Counted from the stretch's first letter, positions 45,211-54,609 are shown. The stretch is DNA of 64,000 nt from a candidate division WOR-3 bacterium (GCA_039803925.1 JBDRZL010000001.1:62001-126000); one strand, 5' to 3'. Translations and numbers: made by a program. The notes: generated from the letters alone by a model not told the origin.

Positions 45211-46032
45211 ATGCAAAGTATTTCCTATCTTGATTTTTATAACTTTAAAAAAGAACCCTTTTCAGCAGCACCTGATGAAAATTTCTGGTTTAATTCTTCA
45301 CAACATAGGGAGGCACTTTTAAAAATTATTCATGGTATAAAAAACTATAGAGGTTTGATTACAGTAACAGGTGACATTGGTCTTGGAAAAACAACTTTGG
45401 CTCGAAAACTTTTGAGTGAGCTTATAAAATATGAAAACTTTGAACCTTCTTTAATAGTTATTGTTCATTCTGATATCAGTAAAATATGGTTTTTAAAAAA
45501 AATTGCCAGTAATTTAAAAATTCAGGTTAATGATAATGATCCTGTATCTCTTGTTTCAAATCTTTTAAAAAAATTGATTGAAATGTACAAAAATTCTAAA
45601 ATTCCTGTTATATTAATTGATGAAGCCAATATGCTTAAAAACAAAGAAATTATGGAAGAGATAAGGGGTCTTTTAAATATTGAGATTCCAGGAAAACGTC
45701 TTTTAAACTTTATACTTTTTGGTTTGCCACAATTAGAAGAAAATCTTAAAATGGATATGCCACTTTATGAGAGAGTTGCTTTAAAAATTAATCTTAAGCC
45801 CCTTGACTTTGATTCCACGAAGGAATATATAAACCACAGATTGAAATTAGCTGGAGCTGAATATAAAATTTTTTCAGATGATGTTTATGAAATAATTTAT
45901 AAATATTCCAAGGGTAAACCAAGACTTATTAATACAATTTGTGACAATGCACTCCTTGAGGGCTTTTTAAGAAAAACAAAATTAATTAATAGTGAGATTT
46001 TTAACAAAGTTGTAAAGGAACTTGGTTTATGA
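45211..46032 (+). CDS. ExeA/MshM-like AAA ATPase (second copy)
   Basis: The 273-residue product is a paralogue of the ATPase 2 kb upstream. It has YNFKKEPFSAAPDENFWFN near residue 9, Walker A TGDIGLGKTT near residue 50, Walker B VILIDEANML near 132 and SKGKPRLINTICDNALLEG near residue 231, with the same length and lid. The two differ in many surface positions, so they probably serve different partners or form a mixed ring. It has its own promoter and then overlaps the PHP gene by 4 bp. Confidence 0.87.
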   Translation: MQSISYLDFYNFKKEPFSAAPDENFWFNSSQHREALLKIIHGIKNYRGLITVTGDIGLGKTTLARKLLSELIKYENFEPSLIVIVHSDISKIWFLKKIASNLKIQVNDNDPVSLVSNLLKKLIEMYKNSKIPVILIDEANMLKNKEIMEEIRGLLNIEIPGKRLLNFILFGLPQLEENLKMDMPLYERVALKINLKPLDFDSTKEYINHRLKLAGAEYKIFSDDVYEIIYKYSKGKPRLINTICDNALLEGFLRKTKLINSEIFNKVVKELGL

Positions 46033-46859
46033 AAAATTTTAAAATAGATTTGCATACACACACTATTTTTTCAGATGGAGAATTATCACCTAAGGACTTA
46101 ATTTTGAAAGCAAAAAGAGAAGGTGTAAAAGTTCTTGGTATATGTGATCACGATACATTAGAGGTAAGAAATTTTATTCCAGAAACAGATTTGGAAGTTA
46201 TAATTGGAACTGAGCTTTCTTTAAGTGATGGAGAGAGAGATATACATTTACTTATCTATTTTCCTGAACCGGAGTCAGAACTTGAGAAAGTTTTAATAAA
46301 TATTAGAAGAGTAAGATTTGATAGAATAAAAAAAATAATAGAAAAATTAAAAAACCTGGGAATCAAAATTGACCTTGAAGAAGTAATTGAGGAAAAAAAT
46401 ATTCAATCTTTCGGAAGACCTCATATAGCACGAATTCTTGTTAAAAAGGGTTATGTATCCTCTATTGATGAAGCTTTTGAACTTTATCTTGGAAAGGATA
46501 GACCAGCTTATGTTCCGAAATTCAAGTTAACACCGAAAGATGGAATAGAGCTTGCAATAAAATCAGGAGGAATTCCTGTTATAGCTCACCCTGGAGTTGA
46601 AAATATTGATTATGATTATCTTGATTATCTAAAAAAACTCGGAATGAAAGGTGTAGAAGTTTTTTATCCGGATCATGATAAAGAAAAGGAGGAATATTAT
46701 CTTGAATATGCAATTAAAAATAACTTATTAATAACAGGTGGTTCTGATTATCATGGTGATAACCATGAGGGTAAAAATATAATTGCAAATAAAACATGTC
46801 CTTATGAATATTATCTAAAACTTAAAAAATTTAAAAATGAAATGCCTCATAGCAAATAG
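46029..46859 (+). CDS. PHP-domain phosphoesterase (YciV/RNase AM-like)
   Basis: The 276-residue product has the PHP metal motif DLHTHTIFSDGELSP near residue 6. CDHDTLEV near 39, GTELSL near 60, GRPHIARIL near 130, PVIAHPG near 190 and GGSDYHGDNH near residue 238 follow, all family ligand positions. The E. coli relative YciV is a 5'-to-3' exonuclease/3',5'-nucleoside bisphosphatase. Whether this one acts on RNA ends or nucleotides is not shown. Its 3' end overlaps accC by 23 bp. Confidence 0.9.
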   Translation: MKNFKIDLHTHTIFSDGELSPKDLILKAKREGVKVLGICDHDTLEVRNFIPETDLEVIIGTELSLSDGERDIHLLIYFPEPESELEKVLINIRRVRFDRIKKIIEKLKNLGIKIDLEEVIEEKNIQSFGRPHIARILVKKGYVSSIDEAFELYLGKDRPAYVPKFKLTPKDGIELAIKSGGIPVIAHPGVENIDYDYLDYLKKLGMKGVEVFYPDHDKEKEEYYLEYAIKNNLLITGGSDYHGDNHEGKNIIANKTCPYEYYLKLKKFKNEMPHSK

Positions 46860-48303
46860 AGGAGAAATAGCTGTAAGAATAGCAAGAACTTTAAGAGAAA
46901 TGGGAATATCGCCGATAGGAATATACTCTGACCCTGATAAATTTTCACTTCATAACTTTTTTATGGATTTTTCTTACCCTTTAAATGGTAAATCAAGTTA
47001 TGAAACATATTTAAATATTGATAAAATATTATGGATTATTGATAAAGAAAAACCTCAGTTTTTACATCCGGGTTACGGTTTTTTATCAGAGAATTATCTT
47101 TTTGCACTTGAAGTTGAAAAAAGGGGTGTAAATTTTGTAGGACCATCTCCAGAATCTATGAGGCTTATGGGTGATAAGGCTCTTGCAAGGAAAATTGCGG
47201 AAAGGTGTTATGTTCCTGTTGTTCCAGGTTATTCAGGTAAATTGGAGAATTCTGAAGAAGCATTGAAAATAGCAGAAAAAATTGGGTTTCCATTATTTTT
47301 GAAAGCAAGTTTAGGTGGCGGTGGAAAGGGTATGAGGATTGTAAGGAATAAGGAAGAATTTGTTTCTCTATTTAATTTAGCTTACAGAGAAGCAGAAAGT
47401 GCTTTTGGTGAAGGTTCCCTTTATATTGAAAAATTTATTGAAAAACCAAAACATATTGAAGTTCAGATAATAGCCGATAAAAAGGGTAATTACTATGCAC
47501 TTGGTGAAAGAGAATGCTCTATACAGAGAAGATACCAGAAACTTATTGAAGAAAGTCCCTCATCTTTCATTGATGATAAAATAAGAAGGGATATTGAGGA
47601 AGCTGCAATAGAGATTGCTAAGGCTTGTAACTATTATAATGCTGGAACAGTCGAATTTATTTTTGATGAAAATAAAAATTTTTACTTTATTGAGATGAAT
47701 ACAAGATTGCAGGTAGAGCATCCTGTAACTGAGATGAGAAGCATGCTTGATCTTGTTTATCTTCAGTTAAAGGTTGCAAGGGGAGAAGAACTTAAACTTG
47801 AAAAACCGTATCCTTTAAAAGGTTATTCTCTTGAAGTTCGTATATGTGCTGAGGATCCTTATGAAAATTTTATTCCTTCACCTGGAGAAATAAAGTGGCT
47901 TACTTATCCTTCAGGTCCATTTGTAAGAGTTGATTCAGGGGTATACCAGGGTTTTTATGTTCCAGAAGAATATGATCCTTTAATAATGAAGATAATTGTA
48001 TGGGGTAAGGATAAAAAAGAGGGAATTCAAAGGATGAAAAGAGCTCTTAATGAGCTGTTTATTGCTGGTATTAAAACAACAAAAGAATTCTGCTTGAATG
48101 TTATTTCAAGTGAATTTTTTGAAAAAGGAGAATTTGATACCTTTTTACTTGAGAGATGGAAACCTGAAAATTTAACTTCTTTTATTTTTGAAGAAGAGTT
48201 ATCTTCACTTATTGAAACACGGAGTTTAATAGAGGAAAAAAGACAAAGCACAATAAGTCCTTGGAAAAACTTTAGATTTTTTTATAATAATTTTGAATTA
48301 TGA
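46837..48303 (+). CDS. accC: Biotin carboxylase subunit of acetyl-CoA (or related) carboxylase
   Basis: The 488-residue product has the ATP-grasp biotin-carboxylase plan: IANRGEIAVRIARTLRE at the start, HPGYGFLSEN near residue 77, GGGGKGMRIV near residue 160, KHIEVQIIADKKGN near 205 and EMNTRLQVEHPVTE near residue 285. It is about 40 residues longer than E. coli AccC (449) because of a C-terminal tail. It carboxylates biotin on a carrier protein. No biotin carrier gene is next to it, so propionyl- or pyruvate-type carboxylation is also possible. Confidence 0.9.
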   Translation: MKCLIANRGEIAVRIARTLREMGISPIGIYSDPDKFSLHNFFMDFSYPLNGKSSYETYLNIDKILWIIDKEKPQFLHPGYGFLSENYLFALEVEKRGVNFVGPSPESMRLMGDKALARKIAERCYVPVVPGYSGKLENSEEALKIAEKIGFPLFLKASLGGGGKGMRIVRNKEEFVSLFNLAYREAESAFGEGSLYIEKFIEKPKHIEVQIIADKKGNYYALGERECSIQRRYQKLIEESPSSFIDDKIRRDIEEAAIEIAKACNYYNAGTVEFIFDENKNFYFIEMNTRLQVEHPVTEMRSMLDLVYLQLKVARGEELKLEKPYPLKGYSLEVRICAEDPYENFIPSPGEIKWLTYPSGPFVRVDSGVYQGFYVPEEYDPLIMKIIVWGKDKKEGIQRMKRALNELFIAGIKTTKEFCLNVISSEFFEKGEFDTFLLERWKPENLTSFIFEEELSSLIETRSLIEEKRQSTISPWKNFRFFYNNFEL

Positions 48304-48737
48304 TAAGAGAAGTAATCTCAAATGATATACTCCTAAAAACTCTTCTTGTAGGGTTAATTGCACAGATAATAAAATCAATTCTCTATTCATTTAAATTTAA
48401 AAGATGGAACTGGAAATGGCTAACAGAAACAGGTGGTATGCCTTCTTCTCATACAGCATCCACCTTTGCTTTAACCACAATGGTTGGAATTAGGGAAGGT
48501 TTCAGATCACCTTTATTTGCTGTAACTGCTTTTTTTACTTTTATTGTTATGTATGATGCTGCTGGTTTAAGAAGAGCTGCAGGTAGACAAGCACAGATCT
48601 TAAATAAAATAATGGATGAATTTTCTCATACAGGTAAAATTAAAGAAGAAAGGTTAAGAGAACTTTTAGGTCATACTCCCTTTGAAGTAATCGTGGGAGC
48701 AATTCTTGGTATTTTTTTGGGATTGATTTTTGTTTAG
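48300..48737 (+). CDS. Divergent PAP2 family membrane protein (DUF212)
   Basis: The 145-residue membrane protein carries the DUF212 signature GGMPSSHTASTFALTT near residue 42, MYDAAGLRRAAGRQA near 84 and a terminal LLGHTPFEVIVGAILG. The family is related to acid phosphatase/vanadium haloperoxidase-like membrane proteins, but its activity is not established. About four hydrophobic helices are present. It overlaps accC by 4 bp. Confidence 0.9.
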   Translation: MIREVISNDILLKTLLVGLIAQIIKSILYSFKFKRWNWKWLTETGGMPSSHTASTFALTTMVGIREGFRSPLFAVTAFFTFIVMYDAAGLRRAAGRQAQILNKIMDEFSHTGKIKEERLRELLGHTPFEVIVGAILGIFLGLIFV

Positions 48738-48751
48738 TTTTATTTTATAAT
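48723..48751 (+). promoter_or_regulatory. Promoter of the ARPP-1 gene, next to its ATG
   Basis: TTGATT (48723-48728) and TATAAT (48746-48751) are exactly 17 bp apart, and the ATG at 48757 comes five bases after the -10 box with no Shine-Dalgarno sequence. The boxes overlap the DUF212 stop codon region. Confidence 0.55.
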
Positions 48752-48756
48752 TTATT

Positions 48757-49665
48757 ATGAAAAAAATAGAAATTGGAGAACCTTTATTTCAGAGAAATCT
48801 ACTAATGTACCCCTTATATAGAAAAGATAATGGAGATTTTAAAGAAAATATAAAAACAATTGATGAGGCATATAAAGAAGGTTTTGGGAAATTTGAGGAA
48901 CTAAAAGAGCCTTCTGTGAATAGAATAATTTTTAAGAATAGCGGAAGTTTCCCTGTTTTTGCTATTGATGGAGAAGAAGTAATAGGTGCATTTCAAAACA
49001 GGGTAATTAATACTGCCTTTTTTTCTGAACCAAATACTGTAATAGAAGTTCCTGTTTCTTGTGTTGAAGAGAGAAGGTGGGAAGGTGAAAGAAGTTTTAG
49101 CTCTTCAGGAGTTGCTTTATATCCCAGCTTAAGGGCTATCCTTTTAAAAACCACAAATAAGAGCTTATCTTTGAATAAGACCTATTATTCAGATCAGAGT
49201 ATAGTGTGGAAAAGTGTTAAAAATGTTCTTAATTCTCTTAAGATTTCTTCCGGAACTTTATCCATTCATGATGCTTTTAAAGGATATGAATCCCAGATTG
49301 AGTGGTACTTAGAAAATCTTGATTTAAGTAATGTAAGTGGTTTAGTTGCTTTTGCGGGTGATAAATTTATATGTATGGATCTTTTTATTTCTTCTTATAT
49401 TTTTGAAAAGTTTAAGATAAAAATTTTAAGAGGCTATGCTCTTGATGCAATACTCTTAAGGGACCGTCCTACTGATTTTATAAATAAGGATAAGGTTAAA
49501 GAGATAATTGAGAAAGTCATAAAAATAAAAATGAAAAAATTTAATGGAGTTGGAAAGGGTCTTGAATATAGGGGTGAAGGTGAGAGTTTAATAGTAAGGG
49601 GATTTAAGAAAAGAGAAGAAGAGGATTTTTTACATTTGGCAGTTTTCCCAGATATAAAATTATAA
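48757..49665 (+). CDS. ARPP-1 family protein (DUF6569)
   Basis: The 302-residue product has the ARPP-1 pattern. It begins with a "GEPLFQRNLLMYPLY"-type start near residue 6, NSGSFPVFAIDGEEVIGAFQNRVIN near 66, and VPVSCVEERRW near 103 with a conserved Cys. A long helical/beta core follows, to GYALDAILL near 228. The family is found with Rhodanese-phosphatase genes and its enzymatic role is unknown. Its last stop is one base before the cyclase start, so the two genes are probably co-transcribed. Confidence 0.75.
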   Translation: MKKIEIGEPLFQRNLLMYPLYRKDNGDFKENIKTIDEAYKEGFGKFEELKEPSVNRIIFKNSGSFPVFAIDGEEVIGAFQNRVINTAFFSEPNTVIEVPVSCVEERRWEGERSFSSSGVALYPSLRAILLKTTNKSLSLNKTYYSDQSIVWKSVKNVLNSLKISSGTLSIHDAFKGYESQIEWYLENLDLSNVSGLVAFAGDKFICMDLFISSYIFEKFKIKILRGYALDAILLRDRPTDFINKDKVKEIIEKVIKIKMKKFNGVGKGLEYRGEGESLIVRGFKKREEEDFLHLAVFPDIKL

Positions 49666-49666
49666 A

Positions 49667-50425
49667 TTGGATTTTTTAAATATAAGAATCTTTGATCTTA
49701 TAGATATTTTAATTTTGTCCTTTTTCTCGTATTTTATTATAAGACTATTCAGGGGTACAAGGGCTGGTTTTATGTTTCTGGGTGTTTTTATTCTATTATT
49801 GCTTGCTTTTATTTCTTTCATATTTGATTTAGCTGGAACAAAGTTATTTTTTAATGGTTTGAAAACAATCGGTTTAATTGCTTTTATAATAATATTCCAA
49901 CCAGAGATAAGAAGACTCCTAACAAGTTTCGGTCGTTTGCCGCTTTTAAAAGGAGAAAAAATTAAGGAGGAAAAAATTGAGGAAATAATAAATATCCTTG
50001 TTAAGGCTAGTTTTTCTCTAAGAGATAAAGGCTATGGTGCAATAATTGTAATAGAGGGGAAGATGGTTTTAAGCGAATATACTGATAAGGCTTTATTTGT
50101 AGATGCAAAAATTTCTGAACCCTTGTTTCTTGCTATTTTCAATCCAATTTCACCTGTGCATGACGGTGCATGTGTTATAAAGGATGATAGGATAAAATTT
50201 GTAAGGTGTATCTTACCAGTTTCTGATTCACCACTTATAGATATTTCTCTTGGAACAAGACACAGAGCTGCTATTGGTATAACGGAACAAAGTGATTGTT
50301 TTGCAATTGTTGTTTCTGAAGAAAAAAGAGAGGTTTCTTTTGCTTACCAGGGAAAGTTAATAAGAAGAGCTACAAGAGATACTTTAAAAAGAAATCTTGA
50401 AGTCTTTTATAAGGGAAGGTTATAG
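49667..50425 (+). CDS. cdaA: Membrane diadenylate cyclase
   Basis: The 252-residue product has about three N-terminal transmembrane helices (about residues 8-80). The DisA_N cyclase domain has the catalytic DGACVI near residue 165 and LGTRHRAAIG near residue 199 (the DGA and RHR motifs). It makes c-di-AMP from two ATP, a messenger for potassium and osmotic control. The assigned TTG at 49667-49669 lies just after the upstream stop; no Shine-Dalgarno box is seen. CdaR and GlmM, its usual partners, are not in the window. Confidence 0.93.
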   Translation: MDFLNIRIFDLIDILILSFFSYFIIRLFRGTRAGFMFLGVFILLLLAFISFIFDLAGTKLFFNGLKTIGLIAFIIIFQPEIRRLLTSFGRLPLLKGEKIKEEKIEEIINILVKASFSLRDKGYGAIIVIEGKMVLSEYTDKALFVDAKISEPLFLAIFNPISPVHDGACVIKDDRIKFVRCILPVSDSPLIDISLGTRHRAAIGITEQSDCFAIVVSEEKREVSFAYQGKLIRRATRDTLKRNLEVFYKGRL

Positions 50426-50435
50426 ATAGAAGAAA

Positions 50436-51134
50436 TTAAGGTGAAAGTAAAAAATTAAATACTCTCTTTATGTAATTTTTAAAATTTGATTCATTAGATA
50501 GGGAATACTCAATCATAGATTGGTAAATAGGAAATAAAGTTAGAAATCTCAATATACTTCCTGCACTAACTTCCTCCTTTGGTCTTGTAACTTCAACAGG
50601 TCCAAAAAAAACAACCTCGTCAGCTTCTGTAAAGTATTTATCAAGAAAATTTATAATTTTTTCAGTGGAAGTTAGATCAATCTGCTTATCTAAGAGTTTA
50701 ACATAAACAAAGGCATTCTGAATAACGGACACAACATCCTCTGGATATTGATGGAAAAGAAAGGCAAATCTTGATTTTTCATATTTACCATTTATTCCAA
50801 AATATACTCCTGATTCTAAAGGTGAATGAACTTCAAATCTTAAAAATATTTTTAATAAGTCAGAATTTATCTGGTAACTTTCATTTTTCCTGGGTTCTAT
50901 ACCGTATCCAACAAAATTAGCCTCTTCAACATTTAATGAAGGTATAACTGATAGTTTTGAATGCCAGAAAATGTCAACCCCAACAATTTCTTCAATTGTG
51001 TTTAAAATAGGTGTAACAAGATCCTGAAGTTTTGGTCTTATTTCATCATAAAAAAACTTAACTTTATCTTTGCTTTTAAATATCTCTTCAAGTTTTTCAA
51101 TATTTATATAAGGTTTTAACACAATTTCATCCAT
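50436..51134 (-). CDS. Uncharacterised protein downstream of hflX
   Basis: The 232-residue product is soluble, with no signal peptide, and mixes helices and strands. Examples are PILNTIEEIVGVDIFWHSKLSVIP near residue 43, FEVHSPLESGVYFGINGKYEKSRF near 95 and VVFFGPVEVTRPKEEVSAGSIL near residue 182. I do not recognise its family and found no catalytic motif. It follows hflX by one base, so it belongs to the lon-hflX unit. It converges with cdaA with a 10-bp gap. Confidence 0.6.
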   Translation of the reverse strand: MDEIVLKPYINIEKLEEIFKSKDKVKFFYDEIRPKLQDLVTPILNTIEEIVGVDIFWHSKLSVIPSLNVEEANFVGYGIEPRKNESYQINSDLLKIFLRFEVHSPLESGVYFGINGKYEKSRFAFLFHQYPEDVVSVIQNAFVYVKLLDKQIDLTSTEKIINFLDKYFTEADEVVFFGPVEVTRPKEEVSAGSILRFLTLFPIYQSMIEYSLSNESNFKNYIKRVFNFLLSP

Positions 51135-51135
51135 T

Positions 51136-52227
51136 TTAAATTTTAATTTTACTTTTAAATTTTAAAGCATAAAATTTAATTTTGTCAAGAAGTAAATTTA
51201 TATTTTCTCCTGTTTTTGCCGAGATGAAAACACATGGAGTATATTTATTCTTCAGATATACTTTCTCTTCCTCTTCAAAAAATAAATCATACTTGTTGAA
51301 TACATAAATAGTATCCTTTTTTAAGACATTCATATCTTCAAGGATTTTATTTACAGATTTTATATGTTCTTCCTTCCTTGGATTCGAAATATCAACAACA
51401 TGTAAAAGTAAATCTGCATCTTCTATTACTTTGAGTGTTGACTTAAAAGAATGAATAATGCTCAAAGGTATATCTTCTATAAAACCGACTGTATCACTTA
51501 TAATGACAGGAACACTATCAATGTAAAATTTCCTTGTAAGCGCATCTAAAGTAACAAAGAGTGCATCTCTTGTTTCTGCTTTTTCCTTTGCAATTAAGTT
51601 TAGGATTGAGGTTTTACCTGCATTGGTATAACCAACTAAACATATTTTAAAAAAATTTTTTCTTTTTTTGCTCTGAACATTTCTTTGTTTTTCAATATCT
51701 TTTAATTTTTCCTTTAAATATTTTATTCTAAGCATTATGTTTCTTCTTTTCACTTCAAGAATTTTTTCACCTGGTCCCCTTGTACCTATACCACCACCAA
51801 GTCTTGAAAGCCATTGTCCCATTCCCCTTAATTTACTTAATCTGTATGTAAGTTGAGCCAGTTCAACCTGAATTTTTGATTCGCTTGTCTTAGCATGTTT
51901 TGCAAAAATATCCATTATTAACTCTGTTCTATCTATGACTTTAATTTTTAGAAAATTTTCAAGATTTCTTGTCTGTCTTGGTAAGAGATCACAACCAAAA
52001 ATCACACTTAGAGCGCCATTTTTTTCAATTTTTTCTTTAATTTCCATTAATTTCCCTTTACCAATATAAAATTCTGGATCAATTTTATCTCTAAATTGTA
52101 TAACTTCGGAAGTAATTATTGCTCCTGCTGATTTTACAAGACTTTCAAGCTCTTGTAATTTATAACTTGATGTTTCCTTTTCCTTGGGACTAAATACTGC
52201 AACTAAAACTGTTTTTTCTTCTTTCAA
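51136..52227 (-). CDS. hflX: Ribosome-dissociating GTPase HflX
   Basis: The 363-residue product has the HflX N-terminal domain with IGKGKLMEIKEKI near residue 56, the GGGIGTRGPGEKILEVKRR linker near residue 145 and a G domain with G1 GYTNAGKTS near residue 198, G3 DTVGF near 244 and G4 NKYD near residue 308. HflX splits stalled 70S ribosomes after heat or antibiotic stress. Start is a TTG at 52225-52227 that overlaps the lon stop (TTGA), so it depends on coupled translation. Lon-HflX coupling fits stress response. Confidence 0.92.
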   Translation of the reverse strand: MKEEKTVLVAVFSPKEKETSSYKLQELESLVKSAGAIITSEVIQFRDKIDPEFYIGKGKLMEIKEKIEKNGALSVIFGCDLLPRQTRNLENFLKIKVIDRTELIMDIFAKHAKTSESKIQVELAQLTYRLSKLRGMGQWLSRLGGGIGTRGPGEKILEVKRRNIMLRIKYLKEKLKDIEKQRNVQSKKRKNFFKICLVGYTNAGKTSILNLIAKEKAETRDALFVTLDALTRKFYIDSVPVIISDTVGFIEDIPLSIIHSFKSTLKVIEDADLLLHVVDISNPRKEEHIKSVNKILEDMNVLKKDTIYVFNKYDLFFEEEEKVYLKNKYTPCVFISAKTGENINLLLDKIKFYALKFKSKIKI

Positions 52228-54575
52228 GATTTAAAGGAAACAATATGGGAAAATTCTCCTGATTTTATTTTATTCTTAATTAAATCTGGAAAAACTATAT
52301 TGATTGCTTCATTTATAGTTTTAATATAACAAAAATCAATACCTTCTTTTAATTCTCTTCTCGCTTTTTTAACATCAGGTTTTGAATCCTCAGGAAGAAG
52401 AATTCTTTTTATTCCACCTCTTTTAGCAGCATTTATTTTTTCTTCAAGTCCGCCTATTCTTAAAACCTCACCAGTTAGAGTGATTTCACCTGTAAAGGCT
52501 GTATCAGAGGGTAATTCTTTTTTAATAAGTGCAGATAATATAGCAAGAACAATTGCTAACCCGGCTGAAGGTCCATCCTTTGGTATTGCTCCTTCAGGTA
52601 TGTGTAAATGAATATCATATTTCTTGTGAAAATCTTTTGGTAAATTGTAAATTTTACTCATTGACCTTAAATAACTGACAGAAGCATAAACTGATTCCTT
52701 TAGAACATCCCCCAGTTGCCCTGTTAATGTTAATTCTCCCTTTCCTTCCATAAGTAAAACTTCAATTCTCATTATATCTCCACCATACTCTGTCCATGCA
52801 AGTCCATAAGCTACACCTGGTTTTAATTTTCTTTCACTTTCAATTGTTGTATATATTGCAGGTCCAAGAATTTTGGATAGGTCTTTTTTATCCACAGAGG
52901 TAGCTTCACCTTTCTCTACAAAATTTTTAGCAGCATATCTTATTACTTTGGAGAGTTTTCTTTCTAATTCTCTCACACCAGCTTCTCTTGTGTATTTTCT
53001 GATTATTTCAAGTATAGCACTATCTTCTATGGAAAAATACTTGGGATTTAAATTTACTTCTTCAAGTATTCTTTTAATAAGATGTTTTTTGGCAATCATC
53101 AATTTTTCAAATTCAGAGTAACCGGGTAAATTTATAATTTCCATTCTATCCCTTAAGGCAAGAGGAATTTTGTATAAGGAGTTTGCTGTTGTTATAAAGA
53201 GTACTTCTGATAAATCAAATTCAACTTCAAGATAATGATCAACAAAATGTTTGTTTACATCTGGATCGAGAACTTCCATAAGGGCAGCATAAGGATCACC
53301 CCTGTAGTCCATTCCCACTTTATCAATTTCATCTAAGAGAAAGACTGGATTTTTTGAGCCTGCTTTTTTTATGCCCTGAATTATTCTTCCAGGAAGAGCT
53401 CCTACATAGGTTCTTCTATGTCCCCTTATTTCAGCTTCATCCCTTATTCCTCCAAGGGACATCCTTACAAATTTTCTTCCAAGAGCTTTAGCTATTGATT
53501 TTGCAAGAGATGTTTTACCTGAACCTGGGGGTCCAACAAAACAAAGAATCTGTCCTGTAATTTTTCCCTTTAATTTTAAAATTGATAGGTATTCTAAAAT
53601 TCTATTTTTTGGTTCAAAAAGACCATAGTGGTCTTCATCAAGAATTTTCTTTGCTTTTTTCAAATCAAGGGTATCTTTTGTTCTTTTGTTCCATGGCATT
53701 GAAATCAACCAGTCAAGATAGGTTCTTATAACAGCTGCTTCAGGTGAAATAGAAGGTGTTATTTCAAGTTTTCTGAGCTCTTTAAGGGCATGCTCTTTTA
53801 CATCCTCTGGCATACCTGATTTTTCAATCTTTTCTTTTAATATTTGAATTTCATCTCCTTCTCTATATCCGAGTTCCTTTTGAATTTGCTTCATTTGCTC
53901 ATGAAGAAATACTTGTTTCTGACTCTTCTGTAATTCTTCTCTTGTTTTTTCTTCTATTTCAATTTTTAATTTTCTGAACTCAATCTCTTCAATAATTTTT
54001 TTATTTAATTCTTCAAGATATTTAAGTAAATTATCAATTTCAAGAAGTTCCTGTTTAACTTCTGCTTTAACAGGGAGATGTGTTGAAACAAAATCTGCAA
54101 TTTCTATTGGTTTTCTTTTTGAAAATAAATGAGCAAGAAGGTCCTCTGGAAATCCAGGTAAAAAACCTGTAAGGGTTCTGAAATTTTCTGTTATAATTCT
54201 TGCCAGCTGGTAAGCTCTTTCATTTTCAATTAAATTCCTCTCATAAATTTCAAACTCTGCTTCATAAAACTTTCCATTGAAAATAATGTTTAAAATTTTT
54301 ACCCTTTCAATACCTTCTACAACAATTCTGTAATTTCCTTCCGGTGATTTAAATTCAGTTAAAACTCTTCCTAAGGTTCCAACAGTATATAAATCCTTTA
54401 TTTCAGGATCATTAACAGAGGGGTCCTTCTGTGCTAAAAAAATGAGTTCTTTTTCCTTTATTTTTAAAGCTTCTTCAAGTGCATTTTTAGAAAACTCTCT
54501 TCCTAAAACAAGTGGATATATAGAGTTAGGAAAAAGCACAACTTCCCGCAGAGGAATTAAAGGTAATTTTCTCAT
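52224..54575 (-). CDS. lon: ATP-dependent Lon protease
   Basis: The 783-residue product is full-length LonA. It has an N-terminal substrate-binding domain (about residues 1-190) and coiled region, an AAA+ domain with GPPGSGKTSLAKS near residue 348 and VFLLDEIDKV near residue 410, and a protease domain with the catalytic Ser in PKDGPSAGLA near residue 668 and Lys near 711 (GGLEEKINAAKR region). It degrades misfolded and regulatory proteins. A TTGAAA/TAATTA promoter five bases before its ATG, with no Shine-Dalgarno box, points to a leaderless mRNA. Confidence 0.96.
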   Translation of the reverse strand: MRKLPLIPLREVVLFPNSIYPLVLGREFSKNALEEALKIKEKELIFLAQKDPSVNDPEIKDLYTVGTLGRVLTEFKSPEGNYRIVVEGIERVKILNIIFNGKFYEAEFEIYERNLIENERAYQLARIITENFRTLTGFLPGFPEDLLAHLFSKRKPIEIADFVSTHLPVKAEVKQELLEIDNLLKYLEELNKKIIEEIEFRKLKIEIEEKTREELQKSQKQVFLHEQMKQIQKELGYREGDEIQILKEKIEKSGMPEDVKEHALKELRKLEITPSISPEAAVIRTYLDWLISMPWNKRTKDTLDLKKAKKILDEDHYGLFEPKNRILEYLSILKLKGKITGQILCFVGPPGSGKTSLAKSIAKALGRKFVRMSLGGIRDEAEIRGHRRTYVGALPGRIIQGIKKAGSKNPVFLLDEIDKVGMDYRGDPYAALMEVLDPDVNKHFVDHYLEVEFDLSEVLFITTANSLYKIPLALRDRMEIINLPGYSEFEKLMIAKKHLIKRILEEVNLNPKYFSIEDSAILEIIRKYTREAGVRELERKLSKVIRYAAKNFVEKGEATSVDKKDLSKILGPAIYTTIESERKLKPGVAYGLAWTEYGGDIMRIEVLLMEGKGELTLTGQLGDVLKESVYASVSYLRSMSKIYNLPKDFHKKYDIHLHIPEGAIPKDGPSAGLAIVLAILSALIKKELPSDTAFTGEITLTGEVLRIGGLEEKINAAKRGGIKRILLPEDSKPDVKKARRELKEGIDFCYIKTINEAINIVFPDLIKNKIKSGEFSHIVSFKS

Positions 54576-54580
54576 AAATA

Positions 54581-54609
54581 TAATTACTTCATTAATTTGA
54601 TTTTTTCAA
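54581..54609 (-). promoter_or_regulatory. Probable lon promoter overlapping the divergent DUF6754 promoter
   Basis: Minus-strand TTGAAA (54604-54609) and TAATTA (54581-54586) are 17 bp apart and the -10 box ends five bases before the lon ATG at 54573-54575. It overlaps the plus-strand promoter at 54597-54626 almost completely, so the two divergent genes could compete for polymerase. Confidence 0.4.
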
